64,000 bases of DNA. Origin: Oerskovia sp042887685. Its GTDB lineage: Bacteria; Actinomycetota; Actinomycetes; Actinomycetales; Cellulomonadaceae. Both the position numbers and the translations under genes were made by a program. The stretch covers positions 1 to 64,000 of the forward strand of contig NZ_JBHVOS010000024.1 of the NCBI RefSeq assembly GCF_042887685.1. The letters are read 5' to 3'. Every line of letters begins with the position of its first letter. Position 1 is the stretch's first letter. Positions 43,443 to 52,290 of this stretch are shown one piece after another. A model generated the notes under the pieces. That model searched no databases. It was not told the DNA's origin and was given only the letters and a program-made list of their open reading frames with translations.

Positions 43443-44605
43443 CCGTCCCGACTGCGCACCCGGCGGAGACCGCCGAAGAGCTCGAGGCGGCGCGCCGCTG
43501 GCGGCTCGTCCTCGGCCGCTACGCCGCGCAGGAGCTCCCGCAGGACCCGTCCGACGCCGGGGTCGAGCGGGCGCTGCAGTACCTCTACGACCGCGAGTAC
43601 GTCGAGCGCGGGCACCGCCTGGGCAAAGGGCCGGGCGGGCGTGGCGGTGGCGGGAGCCTCGACCCGTCGTCGCTCAAGGCGCTCGACTGGCTCGGCCAGG
43701 CTCGCACGCTGTTCCCGCGCGAGACGTTCGAGCGCATGCAGGTCGACGCCGTGAGCCGGTACCAGCTCACGGACCTGCTCGCCGACCCGGAGGCCGCCGA
43801 GGCCCTCGAACCCAGCCGCGAGCTCGCGACCGCGCTGCTGCAGGTGCGGGGGCGTCTCGACGAGCGTGCTGCCGCCGGGCTCCGCACGGTCATCGCGCGC
43901 GTCGTGGAGGACATCGTCCGACGGCTCCGCCCGCAGTTCGCGACCGCGCTCACCGGCCGCAAGGACAGGTCGCGACGCTCGATGCACAAAGTCAGCCAGA
44001 ACTTCGACGGCAAGCGAACCCTCCAGGCCAACCTCTCGCGCTACGACCCGGGGTCCGGGCGTCTGATCGTGCAGGACGTGCGGTTCGTGTCGCGGGCGCG
44101 GCGCACGCTCACCTGGGAGGTCGTCCTGCTCGTCGACCAGTCGGGCTCGATGGCGGCCTCGCTGCTCTACAGCGCGGTGTGCGCGGGGATCATGTCCGCG
44201 CTGCCGGGGATCACGGTCCGGCTCGCGGTCTTCGACACGAACGTGGTCGACCTCTCGCACCTCGCGCACGACCCCGTCGCGGTCCTGCTGACGGCACAGC
44301 TGGGCGGTGGCACCGACATCGCCAAGGCGGTGCGCTACGCCGAGCAGCAGATCACCCACCCGAGCCGCACGGTCGTGGTCCTCGTGAGCGACTTCGAGGA
44401 GGGCGGCTCGGTCACCCAGCTCCTCGCGGGCGTGCGACGGCTGGCGGAGTCCGGTGTGCGGATGCTGGGGCTCGCGGCGCTCGACGAGGCCGCCGAGCCC
44501 GTCTACGACCAGGGGACGGCCCGCCGCCTCGCCGAGTGCGGCATGCATGTCGCGGCCCTCACGCCGGACCGGTTCGCGGAGTGGCTCGGAGAGGTGCTCG
44601 TATGA
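43439..44605 (+). CDS. VWA-domain protein (YehP-like)
   Basis: A 388-residue protein with a C-terminal von Willebrand A domain. The MIDAS motif is D233-Q-S-G-S, followed by GGGTD and VLVSDFEEGG, so metal binding is likely intact. The N-terminal 200 residues are helical with a Gly-rich segment (GKGPGGRGGGGS) and a basic patch (TGRKDRSRRSMHK). VWA proteins are the standard partners of MoxR ATPases. AGGAGG lies 7 nt before ATG 43439; 4-nt overlaps with both neighbours. Confidence 0.87.
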   Translation: MTVPTAHPAETAEELEAARRWRLVLGRYAAQELPQDPSDAGVERALQYLYDREYVERGHRLGKGPGGRGGGGSLDPSSLKALDWLGQARTLFPRETFERMQVDAVSRYQLTDLLADPEAAEALEPSRELATALLQVRGRLDERAAAGLRTVIARVVEDIVRRLRPQFATALTGRKDRSRRSMHKVSQNFDGKRTLQANLSRYDPGSGRLIVQDVRFVSRARRTLTWEVVLLVDQSGSMAASLLYSAVCAGIMSALPGITVRLAVFDTNVVDLSHLAHDPVAVLLTAQLGGGTDIAKAVRYAEQQITHPSRTVVVLVSDFEEGGSVTQLLAGVRRLAESGVRMLGLAALDEAAEPVYDQGTARRLAECGMHVAALTPDRFAEWLGEVLV

Positions 44606-46836
44606 CGCCGGACTGGCTCGCGGTCTTCGCGGGGTACGACGACGCCGCGCTCGTCGCGCTCGCCAACGCCGGTCTGCTGCGGCGTGCCCGCAAGGACCTC
44701 GCGGCAGGCGGCGTGTCGCTCACGTCGGGGTCCGCGACCGAGGTCGTGGTCGGGTGCGGGAGCGCGGTGGTGCGGCTCGGGCCCAAGGGCCCGGTGGCGG
44801 CGTCGTGCTCGTGCCCGACGGCGGGCGTCTGCCAGCACGTGGTCGCGGCGTGCCTGTGGGCCCGCGAGCAGGTGACGGACGGGACGTCGGGGGAGTCGGG
44901 GTCGACCGCTGCGGTCGTTGCCCGGCCGCACTCCACGACCGCGGGCCGCGGTGCCGAGGACGCAGGCCCGCGCGACCCCGCCGGCCCGCACGACCCCGCT
45001 GGCCCGCACGGGCCCGCCGAGCCGGCGCCGACCGGCGTCGACGCCGGTGGCGCCGTGGGCCCGGGCGCCACCGAACGCGCGACCGGCCCGACCGCCCCCG
45101 ACGCCCTGGCCGATCTCCTCGCGCTCGACCCCGCCGGCGTGTGCCGGGCCGCGGGCAGGCCCGCGCTGCGCCGGGTCGTCGAACGGCTCCCGGCGACGTT
45201 GCTCGCCGGGCTCGCGCACGACGGTCCGCGGGTGCCCGCCGCGTGCGAGGTCGCAGCGAACGGTGCGCGGCTCACGATCTCGTGGACGGACGGTACCGGG
45301 ACGCCGACCGAGGTCGTCTTCGTGGCTCCCGCGGGGTTCGCGGGCATGGTCGTCGCCGGTGCGCGCTCGGCCGGTGACCAGGCCGCGGCACGGCTCGAGG
45401 CCGTCGTCCGGGTCTTCGCCCGCGAGGGAAAGCCGTGGCCGTGGCCACGTGAGATCGAGGCCGAACGCTCGGGCGAGCTGACCACGGCCCAGCGTGCGGG
45501 GCTCGAGGAGGCGAGCGCCGTCGTCGGGCACGTGGTCGACGCCGGGCTGTCCCACCTCGGTGCCGACGCCGCCGACACGCTGCGCGGGGCCGCGGCCCGC
45601 GCACGGCTCGTCGGCCTGCTGCTGCTCCACCGCCTCCTCCTCGTCGCGGCGGGGCTCGTCGACGGCGTCGCCTCGCGCGACGACGACGTGAGCGAGGCGG
45701 ACGCGCTCGGCGCCCTCGCCGAGGCGTGGGCGCTCGCGGCGGCGCTGAGGGACGCGCCCGTCGGGGCACTTCCCGACCTCCTGGGGTCGCCCGCGCGCCG
45801 TACCGCCGACGCGGAACCCGGCGACGACCTCCCCGGCCGCCTCGTCCCGCTCGGCGTGCGGTGGTGGCGGGCACCCAGCGGCGCTCGCGGCCTGACGGTC
45901 ACGGCCTGGGACACGCGGCACCTGACGTTGCGGACCGCGACGGTCGCGCGCCCCTCGGGCGCTGACCCGACCTTTCGCCGGGACGTCGACCTGCCGCTGC
46001 TCTGGAAGGCGTCGGTCGCCGCAGCGTGCGCGGGTCCGTTCGAGCTCGCCGAGGCCGAGACGCGACCCGACGGGTCGATCAGCACGACCTCGCGCACGAG
46101 CCTCGTGCCAGGCGGTGGCTTCGACGTCGGCGAGCTGCGGGAGATCGCGCAGCACCTGGACGGCGCGACGACCGGGGTCGTCGGGTTCGGCCGGGCCCGG
46201 CGCCGCGTCCGGCTCGTCATGGTGCGAGAGACCGAGGCGGTCGGGGTCGACGAGGTCCGTCGCGACGTCACCTGGCCCGTCACGGCCGCCGACGGCGTCA
46301 CGCACGTCCTGCGGGTCGGCGTCGAGCAGGAGCGCAGCGTCGAGGCGCTCCTTTCGGTCGTGGCGTCGCGCAAGCAGGTGGTCGCGGTCCTCGTCGAGCG
46401 CGACGCCTCGACGGGGGCCGACGAGCCCGTCGGCGTGTTCCTGCGGACCGGCCAGGGGAGCGTCGAGCTCTTCTCCCCGTCGATGTCCCCGGCGTTCCGG
46501 GCGGTGAGCTGGTCGGCGTTGCGCCGGCTGAGGGCGCGGATCGCGGCCCTGCACCGGGGCTCGACCGTCCACGTGGCCGAACCGGTCGCCCGTGGCCCGG
46601 TGGCCCGTGTGTGCGAACCGGCGCTCGAGGTCGTGGACTCGCTCGGGGCGACCGGACGCCGACGACTCACGGCGCACCAGCGGAGCGTGCTCGAGGACCG
46701 TGCGCGGCTCGCCCACGACCTCGGGATGGTGACCGTCGGCCGCACGATCGAGGCCCTCGCCGCCGACCTGGCGACCTCGACGCTCCTGCGGGCGCGCTTC
46801 GTGCTCGGACGGGCCGAGGCGATCGCGGACGGGTGA
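44602..46836 (+). CDS. SWIM zinc-finger protein (YehQ-like)
   Basis: A 744-residue protein with an N-terminal SWIM zinc finger: C69, C71, C77 and H79 in CSCPTAGVCQHV. SWIM domains bind DNA or proteins. A Gly/Pro/His-rich linker (about 105-160, with AGPHDPAGPHGPAEP) leads into a long uncharacterised part of mixed helix and strand. It closes the five-gene operon, overlapping the VWA gene by 4 nt. E. coli YehQ is the analogue by domain and place. No nuclease motif is seen. Confidence 0.85.
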   Translation: MTPDWLAVFAGYDDAALVALANAGLLRRARKDLAAGGVSLTSGSATEVVVGCGSAVVRLGPKGPVAASCSCPTAGVCQHVVAACLWAREQVTDGTSGESGSTAAVVARPHSTTAGRGAEDAGPRDPAGPHDPAGPHGPAEPAPTGVDAGGAVGPGATERATGPTAPDALADLLALDPAGVCRAAGRPALRRVVERLPATLLAGLAHDGPRVPAACEVAANGARLTISWTDGTGTPTEVVFVAPAGFAGMVVAGARSAGDQAAARLEAVVRVFAREGKPWPWPREIEAERSGELTTAQRAGLEEASAVVGHVVDAGLSHLGADAADTLRGAAARARLVGLLLLHRLLLVAAGLVDGVASRDDDVSEADALGALAEAWALAAALRDAPVGALPDLLGSPARRTADAEPGDDLPGRLVPLGVRWWRAPSGARGLTVTAWDTRHLTLRTATVARPSGADPTFRRDVDLPLLWKASVAAACAGPFELAEAETRPDGSISTTSRTSLVPGGGFDVGELREIAQHLDGATTGVVGFGRARRRVRLVMVRETEAVGVDEVRRDVTWPVTAADGVTHVLRVGVEQERSVEALLSVVASRKQVVAVLVERDASTGADEPVGVFLRTGQGSVELFSPSMSPAFRAVSWSALRRLRARIAALHRGSTVHVAEPVARGPVARVCEPALEVVDSLGATGRRRLTAHQRSVLEDRARLAHDLGMVTVGRTIEALAADLATSTLLRARFVLGRAEAIADG

Positions 46837-47121
46837 CGGGGGCCGGGCGTCGCAGAGGTGAGCGCGGTGAATCCGCACCTCGCAGAGTTCTGGTCATTTT
46901 CGTCACGGAGTTTTCGGTGATGTGAAGTGCATTCTTCGTTGCCCGAGGCGATGTGAAGATGGTGTGGCCGAAGTGTCGATGTTCTGTTTGTGCCACATTT
47001 GCTGAGGAATGGTGCGCATAGTGTCCTGCGGGCCGGACGGGGGAAGACGTATCCGGCCCGGGGATTCGACACCGTCGATTCTTCGGCCATGAGTGACCGA
47101 TACCTGTGATCGGAGTTCCGT
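46837..47121. other. AT-richer promoter region of carbonic anhydrase
   Basis: This gap is visibly richer in A and T than the coding regions. GATGTGAAG occurs twice (46918-46926 and 46949-46957), and CATAGTGT near 47017 is a possible -10. A weak hairpin (AGGTG...CACCT) at 46857-46880 may end the upstream operon. No gene is seen. Confidence 0.45.
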
Positions 47122-47988
47122 ATGACGAAGCACGCAGCTTTCTACGTTCCCTTGACCGCCGCAGCGCTCGCCCTGACCGGCGGCGTCTCCGCGTGGGCGG
47201 CGCCCGCGAGCGCACCCACGAGCGCCGTCGCCCCGGCGAACGTCTCGGCGGGCGTCCCGGTGGGCGCACTCCGGCTCTCGATGCCCGGCGGAGGGTGGTC
47301 CTACGACGGGGCGACCGGCCCCGAGCACTGGGGCGAGGTCGCCCCGACCTGTGCGTCGACCCCGACGAGCAAGCAGTCGCCCGTCGACCTCCCGCTGCAC
47401 TCCCTCACGGAGAGCCGCAAGGTCAAGGCGCCCGTGCTCGACTACGAGCGTGCGGAGTTCTCGGTCCGCGACACCGGGGAGACGATCCAGGGCGACCTGA
47501 CCACGGTCGGCCCGAACGCCGTCACGCTCGACGGCACCCGCTACGAGCTCCAGCAGTTCCACCTGCACACCCCGAGCGAGCACACGATCGACGGGGAGCC
47601 GGCCGCGATGGAGCTTCACCTGGTGCACCGCAGCGCCGGGGGCAGGCTCGCGGTGCTCGGGGTGCTGCTCGAGCTCGGCCGGGAGAACGCGGCGCTCGAC
47701 GGCTTCTTCGACGCCATCCCGGCGGCTGCCGCGGCCACGTCGTCGGTCGCGCCTCGGCCGGTCCAGGTCAACCCGGCTCACCTGGTGCCCGCGTGGTCCG
47801 ACCTGGTCCGCTACGACGGGTCGCTGACGACACCGCCGTGCAGCGAGGGCGTGCTCTGGAGCGTCTACGAGCGACCTCGGATGATCTCGAAGGCGCAGCT
47901 CGGCGCCTTCACCGCGGTGCACCCGGAGAACAGCCGGCCGGTGCAGCCGCTCAACGGCAGGAGCCTGTTCGAGGTCGACGTGCACTGA
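47122..47988 (+). CDS. Secreted alpha-carbonic anhydrase
   Basis: Zinc enzyme for reversible hydration of CO2. The 288-residue precursor has a Sec signal (LTAAALALTGGVSAWAAP, cleavage about residue 27), then the alpha-class domain with HWGEV, the zinc ligands H147 and H149 (QFHLHTPSEH) and H166 (MELHLVHRS), and TTPPCSEGVLW. GGAG precedes ATG 47122. It is monocistronic with a T-tailed terminator. Alpha-class enzymes are less common in actinobacteria than beta-class. Confidence 0.92.
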   Translation: MTKHAAFYVPLTAAALALTGGVSAWAAPASAPTSAVAPANVSAGVPVGALRLSMPGGGWSYDGATGPEHWGEVAPTCASTPTSKQSPVDLPLHSLTESRKVKAPVLDYERAEFSVRDTGETIQGDLTTVGPNAVTLDGTRYELQQFHLHTPSEHTIDGEPAAMELHLVHRSAGGRLAVLGVLLELGRENAALDGFFDAIPAAAAATSSVAPRPVQVNPAHLVPAWSDLVRYDGSLTTPPCSEGVLWSVYERPRMISKAQLGAFTAVHPENSRPVQPLNGRSLFEVDVH

Positions 47989-48006
47989 CGTCGTCCTGCC
48001 GGAAAG

Positions 48007-48052
48007 GCGTCCGGCCTTCGACCTGTGGTCGGCGGCCGGGCGCTTTTCTTTT
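48007..48052 (+). terminator. Intrinsic terminator of carbonic anhydrase
   Basis: GCGTCCGGCC (48007-48016) pairs with GGCCGGGCGC (48034-48043) and is followed by TTTTCTTTT, the only classical T-tailed terminator seen in the window. Confidence 0.85.
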
Positions 48053-48071
48053 GCACCTGGCGGGGACGTGA

Positions 48072-48089
48072 AATGAGAATAGTCTCATT
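48072..48089. promoter_or_regulatory. Operator-like palindrome AATGAGA-N4-TCTCATT
   Basis: Seven-base perfect arms (48072-48078, 48083-48089) in an AT-rich patch of a GC-rich genome, 115 nt before the polymerase gene. The sequence resembles Fur/Zur-family boxes, but the half-site spacing is even rather than odd. The regulated gene is unclear. Confidence 0.45.
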
Positions 48090-48203
48090 ATTCGGCTCGA
48101 ATACCGGTTCCATCGTTCAGGAAGTGTTGACAATGCCGGTGGTGACGGCGGCACGCATCGGTGGACCTGGCGGTCGTGGTGGGCGGGACGGTCGAAACCC
48201 GCG

Positions 48204-49991
48204 ATGTCAGACCCTCACGGCAGACTCCTGGGCGTGTACTCGGTCCCGCTCCGCACGTCGCCCGCCGACCCGGGCGTCGTCGACGTCGAGGACCTCGACC
48301 CGCAGGGTGGACGTCTGGCCCCCGCCCCGCGCCGCACGACGTGGCCGGGCGCGGCCCTCGACCAGGCCGTCCCGCCGGCCGCGGGCTCCACCCCTGGAGC
48401 GCCCCGGGCCGCGACGCCCACGACCCGCTGGGTGTGGGACGACACCAACCTCTGGTACCCGGCCGCCCTCGCGGCGGGCCTGCGCGTCGAGCGTGCGCAC
48501 GACCTGCGCCTGACCCGGGCGATCCTGCGGCGGTCGGTCCTCACGACGGGCACGCCCCTGGCGCAGGCACCGCGCGACGTCTGGGACGACATGCACCCGG
48601 TCCCCACGGCCCCCGTCCCGGGGACGGAACGCCCGGACGCGCTCTTCGACCTCGGCGACCGGCGGGCCGTCACCCCACCCGACCCCGTCGGCGAGCTGCG
48701 CCGACAGCTCGAGGCGGTCGCGACGTCGTCGGGCCCGGGGCGGCTGCGCCTGCTGATCGCCGCCGAGTCCGCCGGGGCGCTCGTCGCCGCCGAGATGAGC
48801 CACGCCGGACTGCCCTGGCGCGAGGACCTGCACGACACGATGCTCACCGGCATCCTGGGGCCGCGGCCGCCGCTCGGGGTGCGGCCCGCGCGGCTCGAGG
48901 CCCTCGCCGAGCGCGTGCGCACGGCGCTCGACGCTCCCGCCCTGAACCCCGACTCGGCCCCCGAGCTCCTCAAGGCCCTCGAGTACGCAGGCGTCGGCGT
49001 GAAGTCCACCCGCAAGTGGGACCTCGAACGCGTCGACCACCCGGTCGTCGCTCCCCTGCTCGAGTACAAGAAGCTCAGCCGCCTCCTGACCGCCAACGGG
49101 TGGAACTGGCTCGACACCTGGGTGCGGGACGGACGCTTCCGGCCCGAGTACGTCGTCGGGGGTGTCGTCACCGGGCGCTGGGCCGCGAACGGCGGCGGAG
49201 CGCTCCAGCTCCCGCACCAGGTCCGCTCGGCCGTGGTCGCGGACCCCGGGTGGAAGCTCGTCGTCGCCGATGCCGCGCAGCTCGAACCTCGGGTGCTCGC
49301 GGGGCTCTCGGGCGACCTCGTCATGGCCGAGGCGGGGCGCGGCGGCGACATGTACCAGGGCATCGTCGACACCGGCGCCGTCGAGACGCGGGCCCAGGCC
49401 AAGATCGGCATGCTCGGCGCCATGTACGGCGGGACGACGGGCGAGAGCGGGCGCATGCTCCCGCGGCTCGCGAAGGCGTTCCCGCGCGCGCTCGACCTCG
49501 TCGAGCAGGCCGCGCGGGCGGGGGAGCGCGGCGAGATCGTCACCACGCGGCTGGGTCGCAGCTCGCCCCCGCCCGGGTCGGGCTGGGACGAGACCCAGGG
49601 CAGCGCGTACGACGAGTCGGCGTCGAGCGACGCCCAGTCCCGCGCCCGCAGCCAGACCCGCGCCTGGGGCCGGTTCACCCGGAACTTCGTGGTGCAGGGG
49701 ACCGCCGCCGAGTGGGCGCTGTGCTGGATGGCGTCGCTGCGCGCACGCCTCGCCGCGATGCCCCGGGCGGCGACACCCGGTCGGGCCCCCGCTCCCTTCA
49801 CCGACCAGCCGCACATGGTCTTCTTCCTGCACGACGAGATCATCGTGCACGCCCCCGAAGAGCTCGCCGAGCAGGTAGCGGACGAGATCCGGGCCGCGGG
49901 CACCGAGGCCGGGAAGCTGCTCTTCGGCGACTTCCCGGTCGACTTCCCGCTCACGGTCGCGATCGTCGACGACTACTCGCAGGCGAAGTAG
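48204..49991 (+). CDS. Family A DNA polymerase, actinobacterial secondary type
   Basis: A 595-residue protein of the bifunctional 3'-5' exonuclease/DNA polymerase group related to Pol I. It lacks the 5' nuclease domain. Polymerase motif A is VVADAAQLEPRVLA (Pol I has DYSQIELR), motif B is QAKIGMLGAMYGGTTG and motif C is FLHDEIIVH, so metal-binding acidic residues are kept. The exonuclease part (residues about 70-230) is poorly conserved. The true N-terminus is uncertain: an upstream frame (from 48161) reads DLAVVVGGTVETRDV, which could join through a frameshift near 48204. Confidence 0.8.
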   Translation: MSDPHGRLLGVYSVPLRTSPADPGVVDVEDLDPQGGRLAPAPRRTTWPGAALDQAVPPAAGSTPGAPRAATPTTRWVWDDTNLWYPAALAAGLRVERAHDLRLTRAILRRSVLTTGTPLAQAPRDVWDDMHPVPTAPVPGTERPDALFDLGDRRAVTPPDPVGELRRQLEAVATSSGPGRLRLLIAAESAGALVAAEMSHAGLPWREDLHDTMLTGILGPRPPLGVRPARLEALAERVRTALDAPALNPDSAPELLKALEYAGVGVKSTRKWDLERVDHPVVAPLLEYKKLSRLLTANGWNWLDTWVRDGRFRPEYVVGGVVTGRWAANGGGALQLPHQVRSAVVADPGWKLVVADAAQLEPRVLAGLSGDLVMAEAGRGGDMYQGIVDTGAVETRAQAKIGMLGAMYGGTTGESGRMLPRLAKAFPRALDLVEQAARAGERGEIVTTRLGRSSPPPGSGWDETQGSAYDESASSDAQSRARSQTRAWGRFTRNFVVQGTAAEWALCWMASLRARLAAMPRAATPGRAPAPFTDQPHMVFFLHDEIIVHAPEELAEQVADEIRAAGTEAGKLLFGDFPVDFPLTVAIVDDYSQAK

Positions 49992-50018
49992 GGCGGTCCG
50001 GTCCCGCCTCGCGACGGA

Positions 50019-50024
50019 TAGCCT
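50019..50024 (+). promoter_or_regulatory. -10 element of the Nif3-like gene (leaderless)
   Basis: TAGCCT lies 6 nt before GTG 50031. Confidence 0.55.
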
Positions 50025-50030
50025 GGTCCC

Positions 50031-50933
50031 GTGACCGCACACCCCACGCTCGCCGACGTCGTCCGGACCCTCGAGGCGCTCTACCCGCCGTCGACCGCGG
50101 AGGGGTGGGACGCCGTCGGGCTCGTCACCGGGGACCCGGCGCAGCCCGTGCGCAAGATCCTCTTCGCGGTCGACCCCGTCGCGACCGTCGCCGACGAGGC
50201 GATCGAGTGGGGCGCCGACCTGATCGTGACCCACCACCCGCTCTTCCTGCGGCCCGTGCACTCGATCGCCGCCACGACCTTCAAGGGCTCGCTCGTGCAC
50301 CGCCTCGTGCGGGCCGGGATCGGGCTGTACGTCGCGCACACCAACGCCGACGCCGCCCCGCGCGGGGTCGCCGACGCGCTCGCGGACGCGATCGGCCTCG
50401 TCGACCGGTCGCCGCTCGTCCCGTCCGGGACTTCCGGGGTCGCCGGCGACTCTCGGCCCGACGGCGGCGCGCACCTTGCAGAGACCGGCATCGGCCGAGT
50501 CGGCCGCCTCGACGAGCCGACGACGTTGCGCGCCTTCGCCGAGCGCGTCGCCGCCGCGCTGCCCGCGACCGAGCAGGGAGTGCGCGTCGCGGGCGACCTG
50601 GACGCGACCGTGAGCACCGTGGCCGTCGTCGGCGGCTCGGGCGACTCGCTGTTCGACGCGGTCCGCAGCGCAGGAGCCGACGTGTACGTCACCGCCGACC
50701 TGCGCCACCACCCCGCGTCCGAGCTGCGCGAGCGCGCCGAGTTCGAGGGCGGGGCGGCGGGCGGCCCGTTCCTCGTGGACGTCGCACACTTCGCGAGCGA
50801 GTGGCCCTGGCTGCACTACGCGGCCGCCGACCTGACCGGACGGCTCGCAGATACGGGTACGGTGGATACCCGCGTGAGCGTCCGCCGGACCGACCCCTGG
50901 ACCGCCCGGATCGGCTCCGCGCCCCGCGCCTGA
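50031..50933 (+). CDS. Nif3-like dinuclear metal-centre protein
   Basis: A 300-residue member of the Nif3/YbgI/YqfO family, which forms hexamers with a two-metal site. Ligand regions VTHHPLFL, VAHTNADA and the C-terminal VDVAHFASEW are visible. Biochemical role is unsettled; names such as GTP cyclohydrolase 1 type 2 are not well supported. In mycobacteria this gene, the zinc-ribbon gene and RNase HI/phosphatase are adjacent; here the first two are adjacent and the third is displaced. Confidence 0.9.
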   Translation: MTAHPTLADVVRTLEALYPPSTAEGWDAVGLVTGDPAQPVRKILFAVDPVATVADEAIEWGADLIVTHHPLFLRPVHSIAATTFKGSLVHRLVRAGIGLYVAHTNADAAPRGVADALADAIGLVDRSPLVPSGTSGVAGDSRPDGGAHLAETGIGRVGRLDEPTTLRAFAERVAAALPATEQGVRVAGDLDATVSTVAVVGGSGDSLFDAVRSAGADVYVTADLRHHPASELRERAEFEGGAAGGPFLVDVAHFASEWPWLHYAAADLTGRLADTGTVDTRVSVRRTDPWTARIGSAPRA

Positions 50934-50971
50934 CACGGCGCCCCACAACTGCATCGAAAGGAACGCACCCT

Positions 50972-51706
50972 GTGAGCACTGCACCCCCCGAGGACCAGCG
51001 ACGACTGCTGGAGGTCCAGGCACTCGACACCCGCCTGCAGCAGCTCACGCACAAGCGCGCCTCCCTGCCCTCGATCGCCCGCATCGCGGAGCTCGACGCG
51101 CAGATCTCCGACCTCAGCACCTCGCTCGTCGCCTCGCGCACCGCCGTGAGCGACCTCAAGCGAGAGCTCACCAAGGCCGAGGGCGACGTCGAGCAGGTCC
51201 GCAACCGCGCCGCCCGCGACCAGAGCCGTCTCGACGCCGGCCAGGTCGGCGCCAAGGATGCCCAGGCGCTCGTCGGCGAGCTCGAGTCGCTGGCCCGCCG
51301 CCAGGAGGTCCTCGAGGAGATCGAGCTCGGCGTCATGGAGCGCCTCGAAGCCCACGAGGAGGCCCTCGCCAAGCTCGACGCCGCCAATGACGAGCTCGTC
51401 GCCGCCAGGCGCGACGTCGAGGCCGAGCGCGACGCCCAGCTCGCCGAGGTCGACGCCGAGGTCGCGACCGTGACCGCCGCACGCGCCAAGGCCGTCGACG
51501 GGATCGACTCCGGCCTCGTGACGCTCTACGACCGGCTGCGCAACCAGCTCGGAGGCCTCGGCGCGGCTGTGCTCAACGGCCGCCGCTGCGAAGGCTGCCG
51601 CCTCGAGCTCAACCCCTCCGACGTCGCCGCGATCAAGGCCAAGGGCCCCGAGCAGGTCGCGCGCTGCGAGGAGTGCTCGCGCATCCTGGTGCGCCTCGAC
51701 GCCTGA
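50972..51706 (+). CDS. Coiled-coil protein with C4 zinc ribbon
   Basis: A 244-residue protein: a long antiparallel coiled coil (residues about 5-185) and a C-terminal zinc ribbon with CEGC and CEEC pairs (GRRCEGCRLEL; VARCEECSRIL). The family (DUF164/zf-RING_7) is conserved in actinobacteria next to Nif3 and RNase HI genes; a nucleic-acid role is suspected. GTG 50972 follows AAAGGAA. 38 nt downstream of Nif3, so co-transcribed. Confidence 0.88.
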   Translation: MSTAPPEDQRRLLEVQALDTRLQQLTHKRASLPSIARIAELDAQISDLSTSLVASRTAVSDLKRELTKAEGDVEQVRNRAARDQSRLDAGQVGAKDAQALVGELESLARRQEVLEEIELGVMERLEAHEEALAKLDAANDELVAARRDVEAERDAQLAEVDAEVATVTAARAKAVDGIDSGLVTLYDRLRNQLGGLGAAVLNGRRCEGCRLELNPSDVAAIKAKGPEQVARCEECSRILVRLDA

Positions 51707-51723
51707 CGTCGAGCTCCCGTGGC

Positions 51724-51763
51724 CCGAGGCCCCGCCCCTGAGTTCTCGGGGGCGGGGCCTCGG
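51724..51763. terminator. Strong hairpin after the zinc-ribbon gene
   Basis: Perfect 15-bp arms CCGAGGCCCCGCCCC and its complement. It separates the zinc-ribbon gene from the inserted region. Confidence 0.8.
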
Positions 51764-52064
51764 TGCTCTTCCTGGAGCGTTTTCGGCGCCGAGAACGGGG
51801 TTGAGGTCGTTGCGGGGCGGTTGACGGCCTGGAGGTCGTGCTCGAAGCGGCGGAAGGTCGTGGTCGGGGGGCTGGCGTCGGCGGCGTCGGCGTGCCCGGT
51901 GCTCCCGGGGCCATTGGCCCTCCGGCTCCGGGGGTCGAGCGGACGGTGGCGTCGGGCGTTGAGCGGGCTGTGGCGGGTGGTGCCGGCTGCTGGTCGGGCG
52001 GTGCCCGCTGCTGGTTGAGGCGCCGGGTGCTGGCGTGGGGGCGTTGCGAGATGCCGGTTGGCGT

Positions 52065-52122
52065 CGAGTGTGCAGTTTGGGCGGTCGGGGTGGGGGTGTG
52101 GACGACCCGAACTGCACACTCG
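52065..52122. repeat. Palindromic repeat A, copy 3
   Basis: CGAGTGTGCAGTTTGGG and CCCGAACTGCACACTCG form the stem; the loop (GGTCGGGGTGGGGGT) is nearly identical to that of copy 4. Confidence 0.8.
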
Positions 52123-52232
52123 GTGAACGGATCGTTCTGATGGTTGTGTCCGGTCGCGGGTTCGCGGGGGACTTGGCGCCGAGGTCGGCGTTCCTCGGGC
52201 TCCGGCTGCTGGGTGGCAGCGGGTCGAGGCGT

Positions 52233-52290
52233 CGAGCGTGCAGTTCGGGTGGTCGGGGTGGGGGTATGGGCGACCCGAACTGCACACTCG
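52233..52290. repeat. Palindromic repeat A, copy 4
   Basis: CGAGCGTGCAGTTCGGG and CCCGAACTGCACACTCG form the stem. Very similar to copy 3 including the loop, so one is probably a recent duplicate of the other. Confidence 0.8.

Noticed and set aside
35483..46836. Genomic island inserted at tRNA-Val
   Set aside because: The operon follows a tRNA and a repeat, but there is no integrase and no duplicated tRNA end, and base composition matches the surroundings.
48025..48513. Small gene around the palindrome before the polymerase gene
   Set aside because: The frame starts inside the terminator and runs into the polymerase gene; nothing supports translation.
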